Positions 20,936 through 32,749 of a stretch of DNA of 64,000 nucleotides are shown piece by piece (the first letter of the stretch is position 1; the number at the start of each line of letters is the position of its first letter). A program made the translations under genes and the position numbers. Source of the DNA: Paraphysomonas bandaiensis (Eukaryota > Chrysophyceae). Where the stretch lies: assembly GCA_965644295.1 (NCBI GenBank), contig CBFFRP010000107.1, positions 29,560 to 93,559 on the forward strand. Direction: 5' to 3'. A model generated the notes under the pieces. It worked only from the letters and a program-made list of their open reading frames with translations, did no database searches and was not told the DNA's origin.

Positions 20936-21089
20936 ATCATATAACCGCCCACTATTCTTACTTTAAATTTAAAGTAGCTTCAATATAGGGTTCATGGACA
21001 AACATACTAGTATACGCACTAAAATCACTTAATCAATTAATAACTTGCATACTCAAACAATGACTTCCTGAGATCATAAAGCAACCTCA

Positions 21090-22907
21090 TCAGGCAAGAT
21101 CGGAAACAACGATTTCGTTGGTTAACTGTTTCGCTCCGGTGATCCCTTCTCCCTTCGCGTAAGAATGGTACTGCATCCACAATCCCAAAATGCGGAGAGA
21201 GAACTGTAGAAATGTAAACATGCAGGAGACGACCACTCCACCAGTCGCAGGGGAACTTGCTGATGTGGCAATAAAAAATATAAAACCCAATACTGAAAAT
21301 ATAACGTCTCTCTGAAGAGTCTTAGTGTCAAATTCCTTCACACGCATGTAACGCAGCTTCTCTATGAAGGCGAACATGCTGTAGAGTCCGTTTAGAACCA
21401 AAATCGGATGATTGGCCGTAAAGGAAAAAGATACAATCATACAAATGAAGGAAAAGAGGAATATCGTGTAGTAGGTAACTCTGTAATGATAAGACATATC
21501 TACCCTTATGTGAACACCTCCCGAGATAGCATCAAGCAGAAAAGTCGATAGGTCAGGTTCACGAGAGTGTAGTAGGTGCTGATATTTACTTAGCGGGTCA
21601 TAAGCCTCCAGTTTCAGGTTGCGAAGGAAGTTCTGCCTCTCCAGGCGATCTCGAACTTTTCGGTCCTCTATAGCTCCTGAGAGCTGGCAAATAAGATCAA
21701 TGCACTTCCGCGAGTCTTCGTCAGGAGACACCACAATCACTCCCTTGTGCTTCATCGTGTAGTCAGTGTCATCTGTGTACACCAAATGGATCGTGTGGAA
21801 TCGCTTTATGAACTTTTCTTCTATAACTGACTTGCTCACGGCCCTCTCCTTCTCTGAAAAAGGATCCAATATCACCGCCTCCTCGTCACGACTCGCGGAA
21901 TACGAGCTCTGAGATACTAACTTGTCGATTTCTCCCACTTGCATCGACTTTGCTGTCAAATTCCATTTCAACAGCCTTTCCTCGTGGCTTCCACATAGGA
22001 AGGAACATGATGGGCATATATTACATGAACAGCAATTGCACTTTATTGAACAGCATAATCCGCACGCCAGGTCCTCTTCCTTCTCATCATGATTCGTAGA
22101 GAACTTGTGCATGTCCACGCTATCATGAACCTGATGGTGCGCACTCAATAGGTCCTCAAGATTGAGAGAAATGAAGGCGCCATCGACGCTTCTGTGGTTC
22201 AGGTCCTCAACGTCGAATGTATATGTGCTCTTTTTCTTCTTTCCACAACACCATTCAATATCACAGAGCACTTGAAACATCCAGCTTTTCACGCTGTGAA
22301 AGAACTCTCTCGAATCAAAATTTCCAGACTCGTGCCTGCTGTAGAAAAACAACCTGTAGTGGTACTCTCCCTCTGCGGTAGGAATGGGCCTCCTTGTTAG
22401 GAAGAGTCTACCGTCGCCTTGTAGATCAGAATAACATTGGGGAGCATTGAGAAACCCAACACAATTAATGTAGGAAACAATTTCTTCTCCCATGCTTTTC
22501 AGAGTAATAAGTTCGTCCCCGAATCTAATTGACAACATCGGTTACTAAATAAATATTGATGACATGCATAACACTCACTTGGTGATTGAATCTTCAATAA
22601 TTCCATCTTCCAAGCATGACATCTTCAAACGACATTCTTCAGCACATTTTTTGTCTAATTCTAAAATTCTTTCAACTCTACTTTCAGTAAGTTTTGAGGG
22701 AAGTTTAATCTTTTTAACTTCTCCAGACAATGCGGTCTGCTTTTGCAATACTGAGTGTTCCTTCAGGTAATTCTCATCAGGACTTCCATTTATAGCTGGA
22801 GAATATTCTTTATCTTTATAAGATTTTAACAAATCTGTGTACTCATTTTCATCCCAATCTTCTTCCAGTTGAAGCTGTACAGTTATTTTATCAATATCTT
22901 TCATCAT
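21090..22907 (-). CDS. Unknown multi-pass membrane protein with cysteine-rich middle
   Basis: Two exons (22907-22579 and 22524-21090) joined by a 54-nt GT-AG intron that keeps frame give 587 aa. The first 110 residues are acidic and probably coiled-coil. A middle region contains a cysteine cluster around residues 262-288 (ACGLCCSIKCNCCSCNIC), which may bind metal or be palmitoylated. The last 150 residues have about four hydrophobic spans, including YYTIFLFSFICMIVSFSF and VIFSVLGFIFFIATS. I do not recognise the family. An alternative start is the ATG at 22538, inside the proposed intron, which would make two genes; the frame-preserving splice favours one. It is head-to-head with a RING ligase. 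Confidence 0.7.
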
Positions 22908-23866
22908 GTTGAATAGAACTAGATCAGTGTGTTCAATCTTAAGCTGATTATGCAGACCTCTTGCTATCTTCTATTGCCCTTTCCCCTCTCTATCCTCCAT
23001 TACCCTCGATAGATGACCTGATCTAAAATTTATGTGTTCTGATTTACTAGTGAAGCAGTCGGAGCCAATGCTGGAGCTGAAGTACTAAGAAGGTATCTTT
23101 TTGTCCCCAGCCCCCTCTAGCACTCGCGTATCGGCATCCTTTGTATATTTTTGTTCAAATATGCCTCTAATATTGAGACAATAATTATCTTGACAATATG
23201 CCGTAGTTGTATTGCAGTAATGTAGATAATATTTGCTTCAATTAATTTCCGAAAAATAAGATGCTGACTGCCGATACGTCGAACCTATCTATAGCCTACT
23301 CACGATATATCGCGGTTCCTTATATAATACCCATACGGGTATACCGGTATAGGCTATATGGTAATACGATCGTAGTACGTTGACCATAAAAGCCCTGATA
23401 TTAGAAGAAAAGGTCGCTTTTCATTTCAAATACAGAGAGTTTGGGTAAGCAATTTTCCAATAAAAATCTTTCTGTCTGTACGTACAGCAGTATACTTCGT
23501 TTTCATATTACGTTGTACTGTGTACAGGTATCAATGTACTGTACTGTACAAGGCCTATACAACTGTATAGACCAGTTTTTTTCTGTGTTGGTTTCTACGC
23601 ATTGTGGTATATGTATGTAGAACCCAACACGTAGTTGTTCAGGTCTTCTTCTTCTTGTGACGGTGTTACTGTATGGAACTATAGCCAACTTAACGTGACG
23701 TGGATTGTACTGTATATACGAGAGGTGATAAACGAAGACTGTCCTCTGAACCACTCCTGTATATTCATATATGCGCTTGACAGTAATAACAGTCTATTAG
23801 TATGTATATTTCTGTCGTCTAACCAGACATTACTATACATACATATCTATATATTGTCGAAGAGAA
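22908..23866. promoter_or_regulatory. Shared upstream region, membrane protein / RING-H2 ligase (959 bp)
   Basis: Divergent starts. The part nearer the RING gene is TGTAC-rich: CTGTACGTACAGCAG near 23476 and TTGTACTGTGTACAGG near 23513, then ATGTACTGTACTGTACAAGG. The part nearer the minus-strand gene is plain AT-rich DNA. Confidence 0.45.
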
Positions 23867-24858
23867 ATGGGATCAGGAGTGAGCAGAGGTCGTAATCAAC
23901 GATCCACTAGAATACAAGTATCAAGAAATTCGACTTCTAGTGTATCACAAGCTGTGGAATCGACATCATCAGCAGTGCAGTCTCAGAGCAGTCATCCGGT
24001 GGCATCGAATGACAGGTTTACTCCCAACAGAAGAAGGTACGTATATGTTTATATTTCTTATAGTTGTAATTGTTGGGTGATGTGATTGCAGTAGTGAGAA
24101 CTTTCAGCCATGTATTGATAGCAATGATTCGTCGCCGGATAGAGAAGAAGCCAATATGCGTGCTCATATGGCTCAGTCGGCGATGTCCCTTGAAATGGAT
24201 AACGACGATCTCATATTTAATATGTTATACTTTGGACAGTCGGGCGCAAGTATTCAGTCCATGTTTAACACTGCCCTGGAAGAGACACTTGCTGCTCACT
24301 CGACTGAAAATACGTATGTTTTTGAAATCCATATTGTTGAATGAATGAATGAATGATTTTGTATGAGTAGGCCGTACAAGCTGCAGCCGGCAACAGAAGA
24401 GGCACTTGGACGACTGCGGGTAATGATTATGAATGATGATGTGGAGGTGGACGAGAAGGAATGTGCAATATGTCAGGAGGATATGGAAGTGGGGAACGAA
24501 ATCGTTTTTATGCCGGCCTGTGATCACGGGTTTCACAACGAGTGCATGCAGCGATGGCTCAAATTGGTGCGTGCTTCGAACAATATATTGCTGTATTTAA
24601 AACTAGTTTACGTATAATTAGCAAAATTGGTGTCCAGTATGCCGGTCACAGATCGTGAAGGCGGAGACACTGGAGTCGCTTGAGACAGCCAAAGTTAATC
24701 TTAGTGCCCAGTTCCTGAGTATATCTGGGGATGAGGAAAAGAACGATCACGATGAACGAGGGTTGCGATCGGACAGGTCCGTCGAGGGACTCTTGGCGAG
24801 ACAAATAGTTGATAGAGTTCTGGATTCGGCCGTCACGAGCTCTCCTATGAACCTTTGA
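23867..24858 (+). CDS. RING-H2 E3 ubiquitin ligase, possibly myristoylated
   Basis: Four exons (23867-24036, 24092-24313, 24371-24566, 24622-24858) with introns of 55, 57 and 55 nt give 274 aa. The ring is split by the last intron and complete only after splicing: Cys162, Cys165, Cys181, His183, His186, Cys189, Cys200 and Cys203, in the C3H2C3 order of RING-H2 ligases (CAICQEDMEV, CDHGFHNECMQRW, NWCPVC). It should recruit an E2 enzyme and pass ubiquitin to substrates. The N-terminus MGSGVS fits N-myristoylation, so membrane attachment is possible. The 130 residues before the ring are Ser-rich and the tail is acidic; neither has another domain I recognise. Confidence 0.92.
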
Positions 24859-26340
24859 GTGAAAAAATCTTTTGTGATTTAGATTTCAACTATCCTCGTA
24901 TTGCTACCACGTATACTTTATGAACTACGATATTCAGTAGTTTTGTATTATGTTCTTTTCGGTTGTATTTTTGTTTTTATGAATAGCACTGCCTTGCGTG
25001 ATACTTTTTCAAATGTCTTGTTTTGCCGATGTATACATCTACCGCGATGTAGATATAATACCATATATGAATCTTTGATATTTTGGTGTACTGTTTATGC
25101 AACTTTTGTATCTATAATATGAACTCATTCAAATTCAGTACGTAGTAATTTATTTTTGTTTGGTATTTTGCAGCGTTATGTCGAATTGAATTGTCAGGAT
25201 GTTGCGTCAAGACACTTTGGACATCCAAATGCTGAAACTCCATTCACATGATTCATAATTAATCTAGGGAGTACTTTACGAAGTTTATTTGTGTATTTTC
25301 TACATGCCACTAACGTAGTTGCGGCTTAAATTGCCTAGATGACACTCTACTTATACTCTACTACTACCAACCAATATTGTTTCGACCTTGATAGGGGCGA
25401 TCTTATACAGTATACAGTCAATTTTATTTAGTTGGGCTACGCTACTTCATAGCATATCATCATATTTGTATAAGACTGTCTGCTGTCTTTACATGCCGTA
25501 TTCTACAAGAAACAGCTATAATTCAAGACCTTAGAAATACAGCAATAATCCAGTTGATGGACTTTCAAATGAATGCTGCTGAATAATTAGTCGAACTGCA
25601 ATACTTTTTATTTTATTCAGCTCTACCACATATATTGTAATCGAAGCAAGTCTTGCCTTGTGTTTCTTCACTAATCTATTCTTGTTATACTAATATCAAG
25701 GACGAACTCCAGATGGAGTCTCCACTACCTTCCGCTTGTCGCTTGTGTTGACGTCTTTGGGACTTGACGAATAAACAGCCATCCGGGCTATTGGGCTGTC
25801 TGCTGAAGTCAAGCATCCCGTCTGTTCACCTTAAGGGGTCAAAATCCTTAAGTCAGCAGATGTCAGGTATATCAGAATTCTGCTTGCTCACGACGTTTGC
25901 TTTGAGTGATTGAGCGAAAGTGATTACACCTTGGTGCTTGCGGTAACGCACAAGCAGCTTTCGTATCGTTACATAGTAGGATATCAGAGTTCAACGCCTA
26001 TTGCTAATAGATATTAACAACTAACACGCAGACATCTGCCACAGCCTCACTAGACCTCTGTATTCTACGAATCAAGTATACACCAAGCAAAACTTCGAAA
26101 TGAAAACATATTGTTTTTTTTTTATCCTATTATCTGCTATATGTAACTATTCACTATTCTACGGGTCTGTTCATGTCAGCCTTGTGCTCGATGTATAACA
26201 ATAAAATTATGAATGATTCATAAGATCGGTAAGAACAATTTCAGATGAACTTTTGATGCAAGAAGTCCATAAGTGCAAGCAAGGTATGCTTATCTTACGG
26301 TTGTAAGGTAATTTCATAAGTTAATCACTGTTCTAATACA
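24859..26340. other. Convergent intergenic region with a family H repeat
   Basis: No gene was seen between the 3' ends of the RING and fumarase genes. A family H repeat lies at 25735-25985. The rest is AT-rich. Confidence 0.5.
25735..25985 (+). repeat. Dispersed repeat family H, copy 2
   Basis: It shares ACGTCTTTGGG, CTGAAGTCAAGCATCC, CAGATGTCAGGTATATCA and CATAGTAGGATAT-like blocks with copies at 42240-42610 (same strand) and 5640-6050 (opposite strand). A hairpin at 25915-25963 has the stem CGAAAG/CTTTCG and an inner CTTG/CAAG pair. Confidence 0.75.
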
Positions 26341-28297
26341 TTACGACGGAATCCATTTCGAATAGAAATCGTTTCCTTTGTCATCCACAACTATAAATGC
26401 CGGGAAATCTACGACTTCGATTTTCCAAACAGCCTCCATTCCAAGTTCTGGGTATTCTAAGACTTCAACTTTCTTGATAGATTTCTCAGCTAATATAGCA
26501 GCAGGACCTCCAATTGACCCCAAGTAGAAGCCCCCGTACTTCTTACAGGCTTGCGTAACAGCCTTGGACCTGCACACATCATTATTAGTGCACGCTAGAA
26601 ATAGTACGGTAATATCCACCTGTTCCCCTTCGCAAGGGTGATAAAACTCCCTCCAGCTTGCATGAACTTGTCCACGTACGCGTCCATACGCCCTGCAGTG
26701 GTGGGACCGAAAGATCCTGACGCATATCCCTCAGGCGTTTTCGCTGGCCCAGCGTAATACACCATGTGGTCCTTCATGTACTGCGGCATACCCTCTCCAC
26801 TGTCTACGCGCTCCAGTATCTTAGCATGTGCCTGGTCACGAGCCACAACTAAGGTACCAGTGAGGTTGAGACGAGTTGTTACAGGAAATTGGGAGAGCTT
26901 TTCGCGCAGAGCGGCCATAGGCATATTTATGTCTAAAGAAACAGCATCCCCTTTAGAAACATCATCTTCCTGGACCTCCGGGAGGTATTTCCCCACATCA
27001 CGCTCTAGTTCTTCAAGGAACACTCCTTCCGAAGTAATCTTTCCCTTTATTTGTCTGTCGGCAGAGCAAGATACCCCCAGCCCAACTGGGCAAGATGCTC
27101 CATGCCGCGGCAATCGCACAACCCGCACGTCGTGGCAGAAGTACTTCCCGCCAAATTGTGCGCCGATGCCCATCTTCTGTGTTAGTTCAAGAACACGCTG
27201 CTCAAGTTCTAAATCGCGAAAGGCTCGTCCATGCTCATTACCAGTGGTTGGGAGCTCATCGTAATACTTAGTAGATGCCTAACACAAAGATAATGAGAAG
27301 AACACAGAAAAAAATATATGTGTACCATTTTTACGGTCTTCAGATTCATCTCAGCAGAGAGACCACCAATGACGATAGCGAGGTGATAGGGAGGACAAGC
27401 GGAAGTACCAATGCTCTTAATCTTTTCTTCCAGAAAATCCATGACCGTATCAGTGTTGCGAAGAAGTGCTTTCGTCTGCTGATAAAAAAACGTCTTGTTT
27501 GCGGAACCACCACCTTTGGCAATGAAAAGGAATTTGTAGGCCTCTCCTGCAGCCGCATATAGCTCGATCTGAGCAGGAAGGTTTGTACGAGTGTTCACCT
27601 CATCGAACATATTGAGAGGTGCCAACTGTGAGTATCTAAGGTTTGTCTTCGTGTAGGTGTCGTAGACTCCTTTCGATAGATGCGCCTCGTCCTGACCATC
27701 AGTCAGAACGTATTGGCCACGTTTACCACTGATAATTGCAGTCCCAGTGTCTTGGCATCCAGGAAGAATAAAGTTAGATGCAATATTTGCATTCTTGAGA
27801 AGTGTCATTGCAACGAATTTGTCGTTGTCTGTTGCCTCAGGATCCTACAAACAGTTACACATAGAAGATAAAGAAGAAAGTGTTAAATACCTTGGTAATA
27901 TTAGACAGCTGCTGCAAATGACCAGGCCGAAGCAAGTGTGCAATGTCTCTCTATATACAAATCAGCATGGATAGCACATACAAGATATATCCGAACCATA
28001 GCAGTGGAAGCCAATAGAGTTAACGCTTCCGGCTCAACTTTAAGAAATTTCATTCCATTTGCCTGAAATTCATAACGAAAACCACGTTAAATATATACCT
28101 GAGAGAAATATGTGCATTACTTCAATCGTGCTGACATGATCACTAGTCAGTTTGCGGTAAGGTGTGTTGTCCTCACTGAGATCGAACAGCTCCTGATAGT
28201 GAAAGGGTTTGTTTGCACTAGAGGATGCAAGCCGAGGGGAAATGCAGGAACGAATACTAACCGCAGAGCGGCGAAGGAGTGATTTACTGCACAGCAT
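26341..28297 (-). CDS. Class I (iron-sulfur) fumarate hydratase, probably mitochondrial
   Basis: Six exons: 28297-28121, 28062-27997, 27950-27891, 27844-27326, 27278-26620 and 26569-26341, with introns of 58, 46, 46, 47 and 50 nt, give 569 aa, the length of protist class I fumarases. It interconverts fumarate and malate using a [4Fe-4S] cluster. The three expected ligand cysteines are visible: [10 protein letters not shown] (131), TSACPPYH (251) and GVSCSADRQ (345). [20 protein letters not shown] and [10 protein letters not shown] are strong signatures. The first 27 residues are basic and Ser-rich, like a mitochondrial presequence. The second intron starts GTTCGG, an unusual donor; I chose it because the resulting protein aligns without extra residues. 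Using GTATGT instead would make that intron 31 nt. Confidence 0.95.
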
Positions 28298-28703
28298 TCT
28301 CGTTCTTCCGATACTTAATATTGAATTGCAAATAAGAGCCACAAGATGATATATGCATGTATGTATGCACAACTGTATGGTATACTGTGTACCTGTAGAG
28401 GTGGTTGTACCCACACAACTGCCACGTATATACACAAACCAGCAACATATCTAGAAATTTTCGTTTTTTCGAAGGGTTTTATAGAAAATCGGTCAAATTA
28501 TGTCAACTGTAAAGAGTTTTTGAGAAAACTATCCCTTTTGATATAACTAGATTTCAAAAAATAGTGAAAAAATATCGACCCACAGCGAATCTTCCCAACA
28601 CTTACTTTGGCGCTGTGTGACTGGCGGTGTCTGTGTGTATGAAGGTGTATCTTGCTTCCATACAGTCATATATGTGTGAGTCATATCTGTCAGGATATTT
28701 ACA
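28298..28703. promoter_or_regulatory. Shared upstream region, fumarase / DmpA peptidase (406 bp)
   Basis: Divergent starts. Near 28354-28398 it has GCATGTATGTATGCAC and ACTGTATGG, followed by TATACTGTGTACCTGTAGAGG, resembling the other shared promoter regions. No other gene was seen. Confidence 0.45.
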
Positions 28704-29876
28704 ATGACGGAGAAAAAGAGAGCTAGAGATTATGGCATTCCATTGCGTGGTATTCCCGGTGAACACAACAACATTACTGATGTCCCTGGTGTTGAGGTGG
28801 GCTACAGTACTCTGAGTGGATATTCAGCTGATGTTAATACGGGTGTCACTTCTATATTTTGTCGTGGTTCCCATCGTCCATGCATCCCTTGCAGTGCGGG
28901 GATATTTTCACTCAATGGTAACGGTGAACTAACAGGCAGTCATTGGGTAGAGGAACGGGGTGCTGTATCCACCCCTATTGTGCTGACAAATACTCTTGCT
29001 GTAGGAACATGTCATAGGGCGCTAATTGACTGGATAAATACGAACTATCCCGATGCGGGGGGGTTATGGATGCTTCCTGTAGTGGCTGAAACATTTGATG
29101 GGTATCTCTCTGATATTCGTGGGAATCATATTACACCTGAACACGTTTATGAATCTCTCCGTACAGCTCGCGGTAATTGTCGTATTGAGGAAGGTGGTGT
29201 AGGAGGTGGATGTGGAATGACCTCGTATGGCTATCGAGCCGGTAGTGGTTCTTCTTCCCGAGTAGTGCCTTACGGAACCGAAACATATCACGTTGGAGTC
29301 TTTGTTCAAGCTAATTTCGGTAAGCGGCACCAGTTGACAATAGCAGGCATCCATATAGGTGACGCCTTATCCGATGATAACCCAATGGGTGCACCCAGTT
29401 CGACAGACACGTCATGCACAGTTGAGGGGGCTGGGTCAATTATAGTTATCGTGGCTACGGATGCTCCGATGCTTCCAGGGCAGTGCAAGGCGCTTGCTCG
29501 ACGGGTCAGCATGGGTATTGCTCGCACAGGATCATCGTGCAGTCACTTCTCTGGTGATATATTTTTGGCATTTTCTACTGCCAATGATGGGGCACTTACG
29601 AGCGAACCCCCACCATCTAAATCAGATCCTGCGAATGAAACACTAGAGACTCTTCAGTACATTCCGTGGGGACGTATGGATAGATTTTATGAAGCAGTCG
29701 TGCATGCAACGGAGGAGGCAATTATTAATGCACTCTTTGCTGGAGAAGAAACTGTGGGGTTTAAAGGGCATAGAGTGCCTGGATTACCGATAGAAAAAGT
29801 TGTTGACATTTTGCAACAAAAAATGTTCTGGTTTAATGACATCTATATTCTGCCATTAAGAAATTGCCCGGAGTAG
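28704..29876 (+). CDS. DmpA/P1-family (S58) self-processing aminopeptidase
   Basis: A single exon of 390 aa, full length for the family. It starts with the typical RDYGIPLRGIPG and NNITDVPGVEVGYSTL, then GVGGGCGMTSYGY, VQANFGKR, and the block around the autocleavage site GAG|SIIVIVATDAPMLP. By analogy with DmpA, cleavage before Ser245 would expose the N-terminal nucleophile and yield alpha and beta chains. GDIFLAFSTAN closes the active-site region. Family members release N-terminal D- or L-amino acids or cleave beta-peptides. The family is best known from bacteria and fungi. The absence of introns, amid intron-rich neighbours, would be compatible with past transfer, but base composition is not clearly different. 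Confidence 0.93.
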   Translation: MTEKKRARDYGIPLRGIPGEHNNITDVPGVEVGYSTLSGYSADVNTGVTSIFCRGSHRPCIPCSAGIFSLNGNGELTGSHWVEERGAVSTPIVLTNTLAVGTCHRALIDWINTNYPDAGGLWMLPVVAETFDGYLSDIRGNHITPEHVYESLRTARGNCRIEEGGVGGGCGMTSYGYRAGSGSSSRVVPYGTETYHVGVFVQANFGKRHQLTIAGIHIGDALSDDNPMGAPSSTDTSCTVEGAGSIIVIVATDAPMLPGQCKALARRVSMGIARTGSSCSHFSGDIFLAFSTANDGALTSEPPPSKSDPANETLETLQYIPWGRMDRFYEAVVHATEEAIINALFAGEETVGFKGHRVPGLPIEKVVDILQQKMFWFNDIYILPLRNCPE

Positions 29877-31138
29877 CTTTAGATTTATGATACACTCTTA
29901 AATTGAGTTTAATATCTACCACTCATGTGGCATTTTTATAGGGCTGAAATATATAAGTAAAGTAAGATTCAAATGATGTGCTTTAATGAAATCGATTCCT
30001 GTTGTGGAAGTAATACATGCATTGTTTTGGTGCCAAGATACATAGTATCTTACTTTGCGTAGTGCGTAGTACTAACCTATGTTATTAAACAACGGTTCGT
30101 CGTGGTACATACATCATACACCCCAATGATAACCACATATACTATTTAATATTATTGTATATCATATATCATTACATAACTCACTCAATGAGTGTCTTTC
30201 ATAAAATATGGATGATAATGAGACACTGATAATTACCAATGAATTAATGATTAACAACTAATAGACAAAATTGACACTGGAAACATGCAAATGTAGTGGT
30301 ACTGTTCATTATATAATAGTACCGGAAAGGTGCACGTTCGGCTATACCACAAAAAACATGACCAATGTCTAATATATGTTGGTTATCAGCATGCTACACC
30401 TAGAAGCGCTACTCTATAGTCACTGTTTCCTTGCACGAAGCAATATGGAAGTCTTTATCAATAACATACATCATTGGCTTCAGATACAAATTCACAGCAC
30501 TCCACTCAACGAGGCACAATTGAGACACTTGTTGTAAAGGTTTCATTAAATACGCAACCTGAACAGCTACCTGAACACAATACGAAGCACTTATTGTCAC
30601 ATTCATCGAGAGTGTTTCTGCGGTAGAGGGGCATATCTTCCGTTTTGTACGAGTGAGCTCATAGACAGAGGGGTAATATGCCCCTATCAAACTAAGGTAT
30701 AATGATAGAATAGAGTACAGATATATCACCAGCCCCTATCATACACTCACTCCTCTCTTAGTTTTCCTTTACCCATATCCTCTATATCATATAGCTGCAA
30801 TACACTGCTCTGTGCATGTACAGAGTGCATAGCTCTGCCATAGCTACTAAGCGATACTGTCGTGTGCTGTATACACATACATACACATGGAACGACCAGC
30901 CATGTAGAGATCTGATTGGTCGCTCAGTCAGATTTCAACCAATCGTTCACATGATCACACCAAATAGAAAAAAATATCGGTCCAAAAACACCCCCCACAG
31001 CAGTGCTCCAGTGGTCTGAGGATCACATATACTTCTAGACTGTTGCAGTGACCAGTGGTGGGGCATGCCATAGATATCACGGAAATAACCAGATGTGTGG
31101 CTACTCAAAACAGTAAACATCATCTTAAGGAAGATAGT
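29877..31138. other. Intergenic region, TGTAC-like tract before the SET gene
   Basis: 29877-30780 shows no gene I can support. A minus-strand open stretch at 30409-30729 has a hydrophobic start but begins with GTG and has no in-frame ATG near its front. 30785-30880 contains TGTGCATGTACAGAGTGC and GTGCTGTATACAC words like the other promoter regions and lies 260-350 bp before the SET gene start. Confidence 0.4.
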
Positions 31139-31917
31139 ATGTCCCAATATGTTATTCATTGTATCCTTCCTTATGCTAGAAAATGCAAAATCGTCAATGG
31201 CAGTGTTGTGATTGCAGACAAATCGGACACATTGCAGGGAACAGTAACTGACCGTACAACGAAAGTGAAAGTGATATTAGAAGATAAATCTGTGCAACTC
31301 TTAGATTTTGAATCACTTGGAGAGAAATTTGGATTTGAGTACTCTACGTACTTGCAATGTCTGCATGAATCGGTGTTTCGCAATATTTTATATTGGGGCT
31401 TGGATTCAAGTGCATGCGTTCCTTCAGCAGAAGATGCTGGTTATAGTAGTAATATTCAGCGAGGATACGTATCCGAAAATGTCTCTGTTCGATATGTGGG
31501 GCTCGTAGGAGATGTTGATGTGGGTTATGGCTTGTTTGCTGACAGCGCTCTCTCAGCAGGTTACATGGTTGGCGAATATGTAGGCGTGTTAATGGAGAAT
31601 TCTTCAGCAATATCGTCTGCGTATTGTTTAAATTATCCTTCCGCGAATAATGGTTACATCATTAATGCGAATGAAATCGGGAACTTGATACGATTTGTAA
31701 ATCATTCAGACTCACCAAATGCCCAATTCCAGCCGTATGTATACGACGATATGGTTCATGTTGTTTGTGTAAGTGTCTTGGTTAGATTTATTTATGTTGT
31801 TCTTATGTTACATGCCAGGTATGTGTTAGAAAGGTTGAGCCAGATGAACAAATTACCGTGAGCTATGGTAAAGCATATTGGGCTGCTCAAAATTATAATC
31901 CTGTGGCTATATCATGA
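31139..31917 (+). CDS. Small SET-domain protein (putative lysine methyltransferase)
   Basis: Two exons (31139-31768 and 31819-31917) and a 50-nt intron give 242 aa. The SET signatures are in order: GYGLFADSALSAGYMVGEY (SAM-binding GxG), NLIRFVNHSDSPNAQF (the RFxNHSCxPN box, with Asp in place of Cys), and EQITVSYGKAYW after the intron (the ELxxDY position). There is no pre-SET cysteine cluster and no post-SET. The N-terminal 120 residues are unknown. The frame extends 28 codons upstream but only to a GTG, so the ATG at 31139 is preferred. Substrate, histone or not, cannot be told from the sequence. Confidence 0.85.
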
Positions 31918-32084
31918 TAAGATAGATAACTCTAACATTTCTCGTTTGGACGTATGTAATATTTTGTGGCTGTGGTTTTCTTAAATGTAACACTACTAAG
32001 TGGATATTGATTGTTCAAGATATCTCGTTTTAGACACTTCATTTCTTGATACGATATCTACTATCTACCATTTAATAATAGATA

Positions 32085-32451
32085 TACTAGTAACCAATAA
32101 TGGTCATGGCATCAATGGACATTAATTGTAATGCTATTATCAATGCCGGGACATGTTTCATTAATGGCATTATAATTGCCGGGAACTGGGCAGCCATTAA
32201 TGAAAAAATGAAAACACCTGAGCGTAGAAACATGAATCCAATTACATTCCTATTGCTACAAGACAATCATACGATGTGGGATGCTAATATCTCATACTCT
32301 CCATATGAAGCCTTGCAAGAAAATCCTGATGTGTTAGTGGAGGGAGCGTAGTTACGATTCGTAGTCCGGAATATAACTTTATTAGTAATTAATAAGCAGG
32401 ACACTATCTATTTTCAGCGATAGTATCTAGTGTCTAGTTAGGTATTATTAG
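32085..32451 (+). mobile_element. Decayed short hAT element related to 19271-20194
   Basis: The left part, with GGTCATGGCATCAATGG and ATTAATGGCATTATAATTG then CCGGGAAC, parallels the subterminal region of the hAT element at 19271-20194. The right part, ACACTATCTATTTTCAG then GTTAGGTATTATTAG, parallels that element's other end. The transposase tail between them (32200-32351) reads NMNPITFLLLQDNH and YEALQENPDVLVEG, matching NPYRLQSLLFLRVNY and HEALQEDPDV there. The terminal CAGGGCCTGG is lost at both ends, so this is an older copy. Confidence 0.65.
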
Positions 32452-32749
32452 TGAATGTTTGATTATTAGCAATTAGCAGTTGGCGTAGAACTAATGCAGC
32501 AAAACAATTTAACTAACTAGTGCTTAACTCTGATATTTGGCGCCACCAAAACTGCTTGCGCGTGCACATGCAAGGAGAAATATGAGTAAGAGCACAGTAC
32601 AACATTACCGCTATTTAACATATTAATATCTTTCCCACGTTATTTATTATAATCGTTTTAAATTGTTTCAGTATATAGCTGTTTCTGCAATGAAAGAGTT
32701 GGGATATTCAACACCAATATTCTTCTTTGCAACACTAATAGCAACATGT

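Noticed and set aside
22525-22578. Separate gene starting at the ATG at 22538
   Set aside because: A 54-nt GT-AG intron joins the frames cleanly, and the ATG would lie inside that intron; kept only as an alternative.
25915-25963. tRNA or ribozyme at the family H hairpin
   Set aside because: No TTCGA T-arm, no acceptor stem and no hammerhead core (CTGATGA...GAAA); only a plain nested hairpin is supported.
30409-30729. 106-codon minus-strand frame with a hydrophobic start, possible secreted protein opposite the SET gene
   Set aside because: It starts with GTG, has no in-frame ATG near the front, and I found no splice that supplies one.
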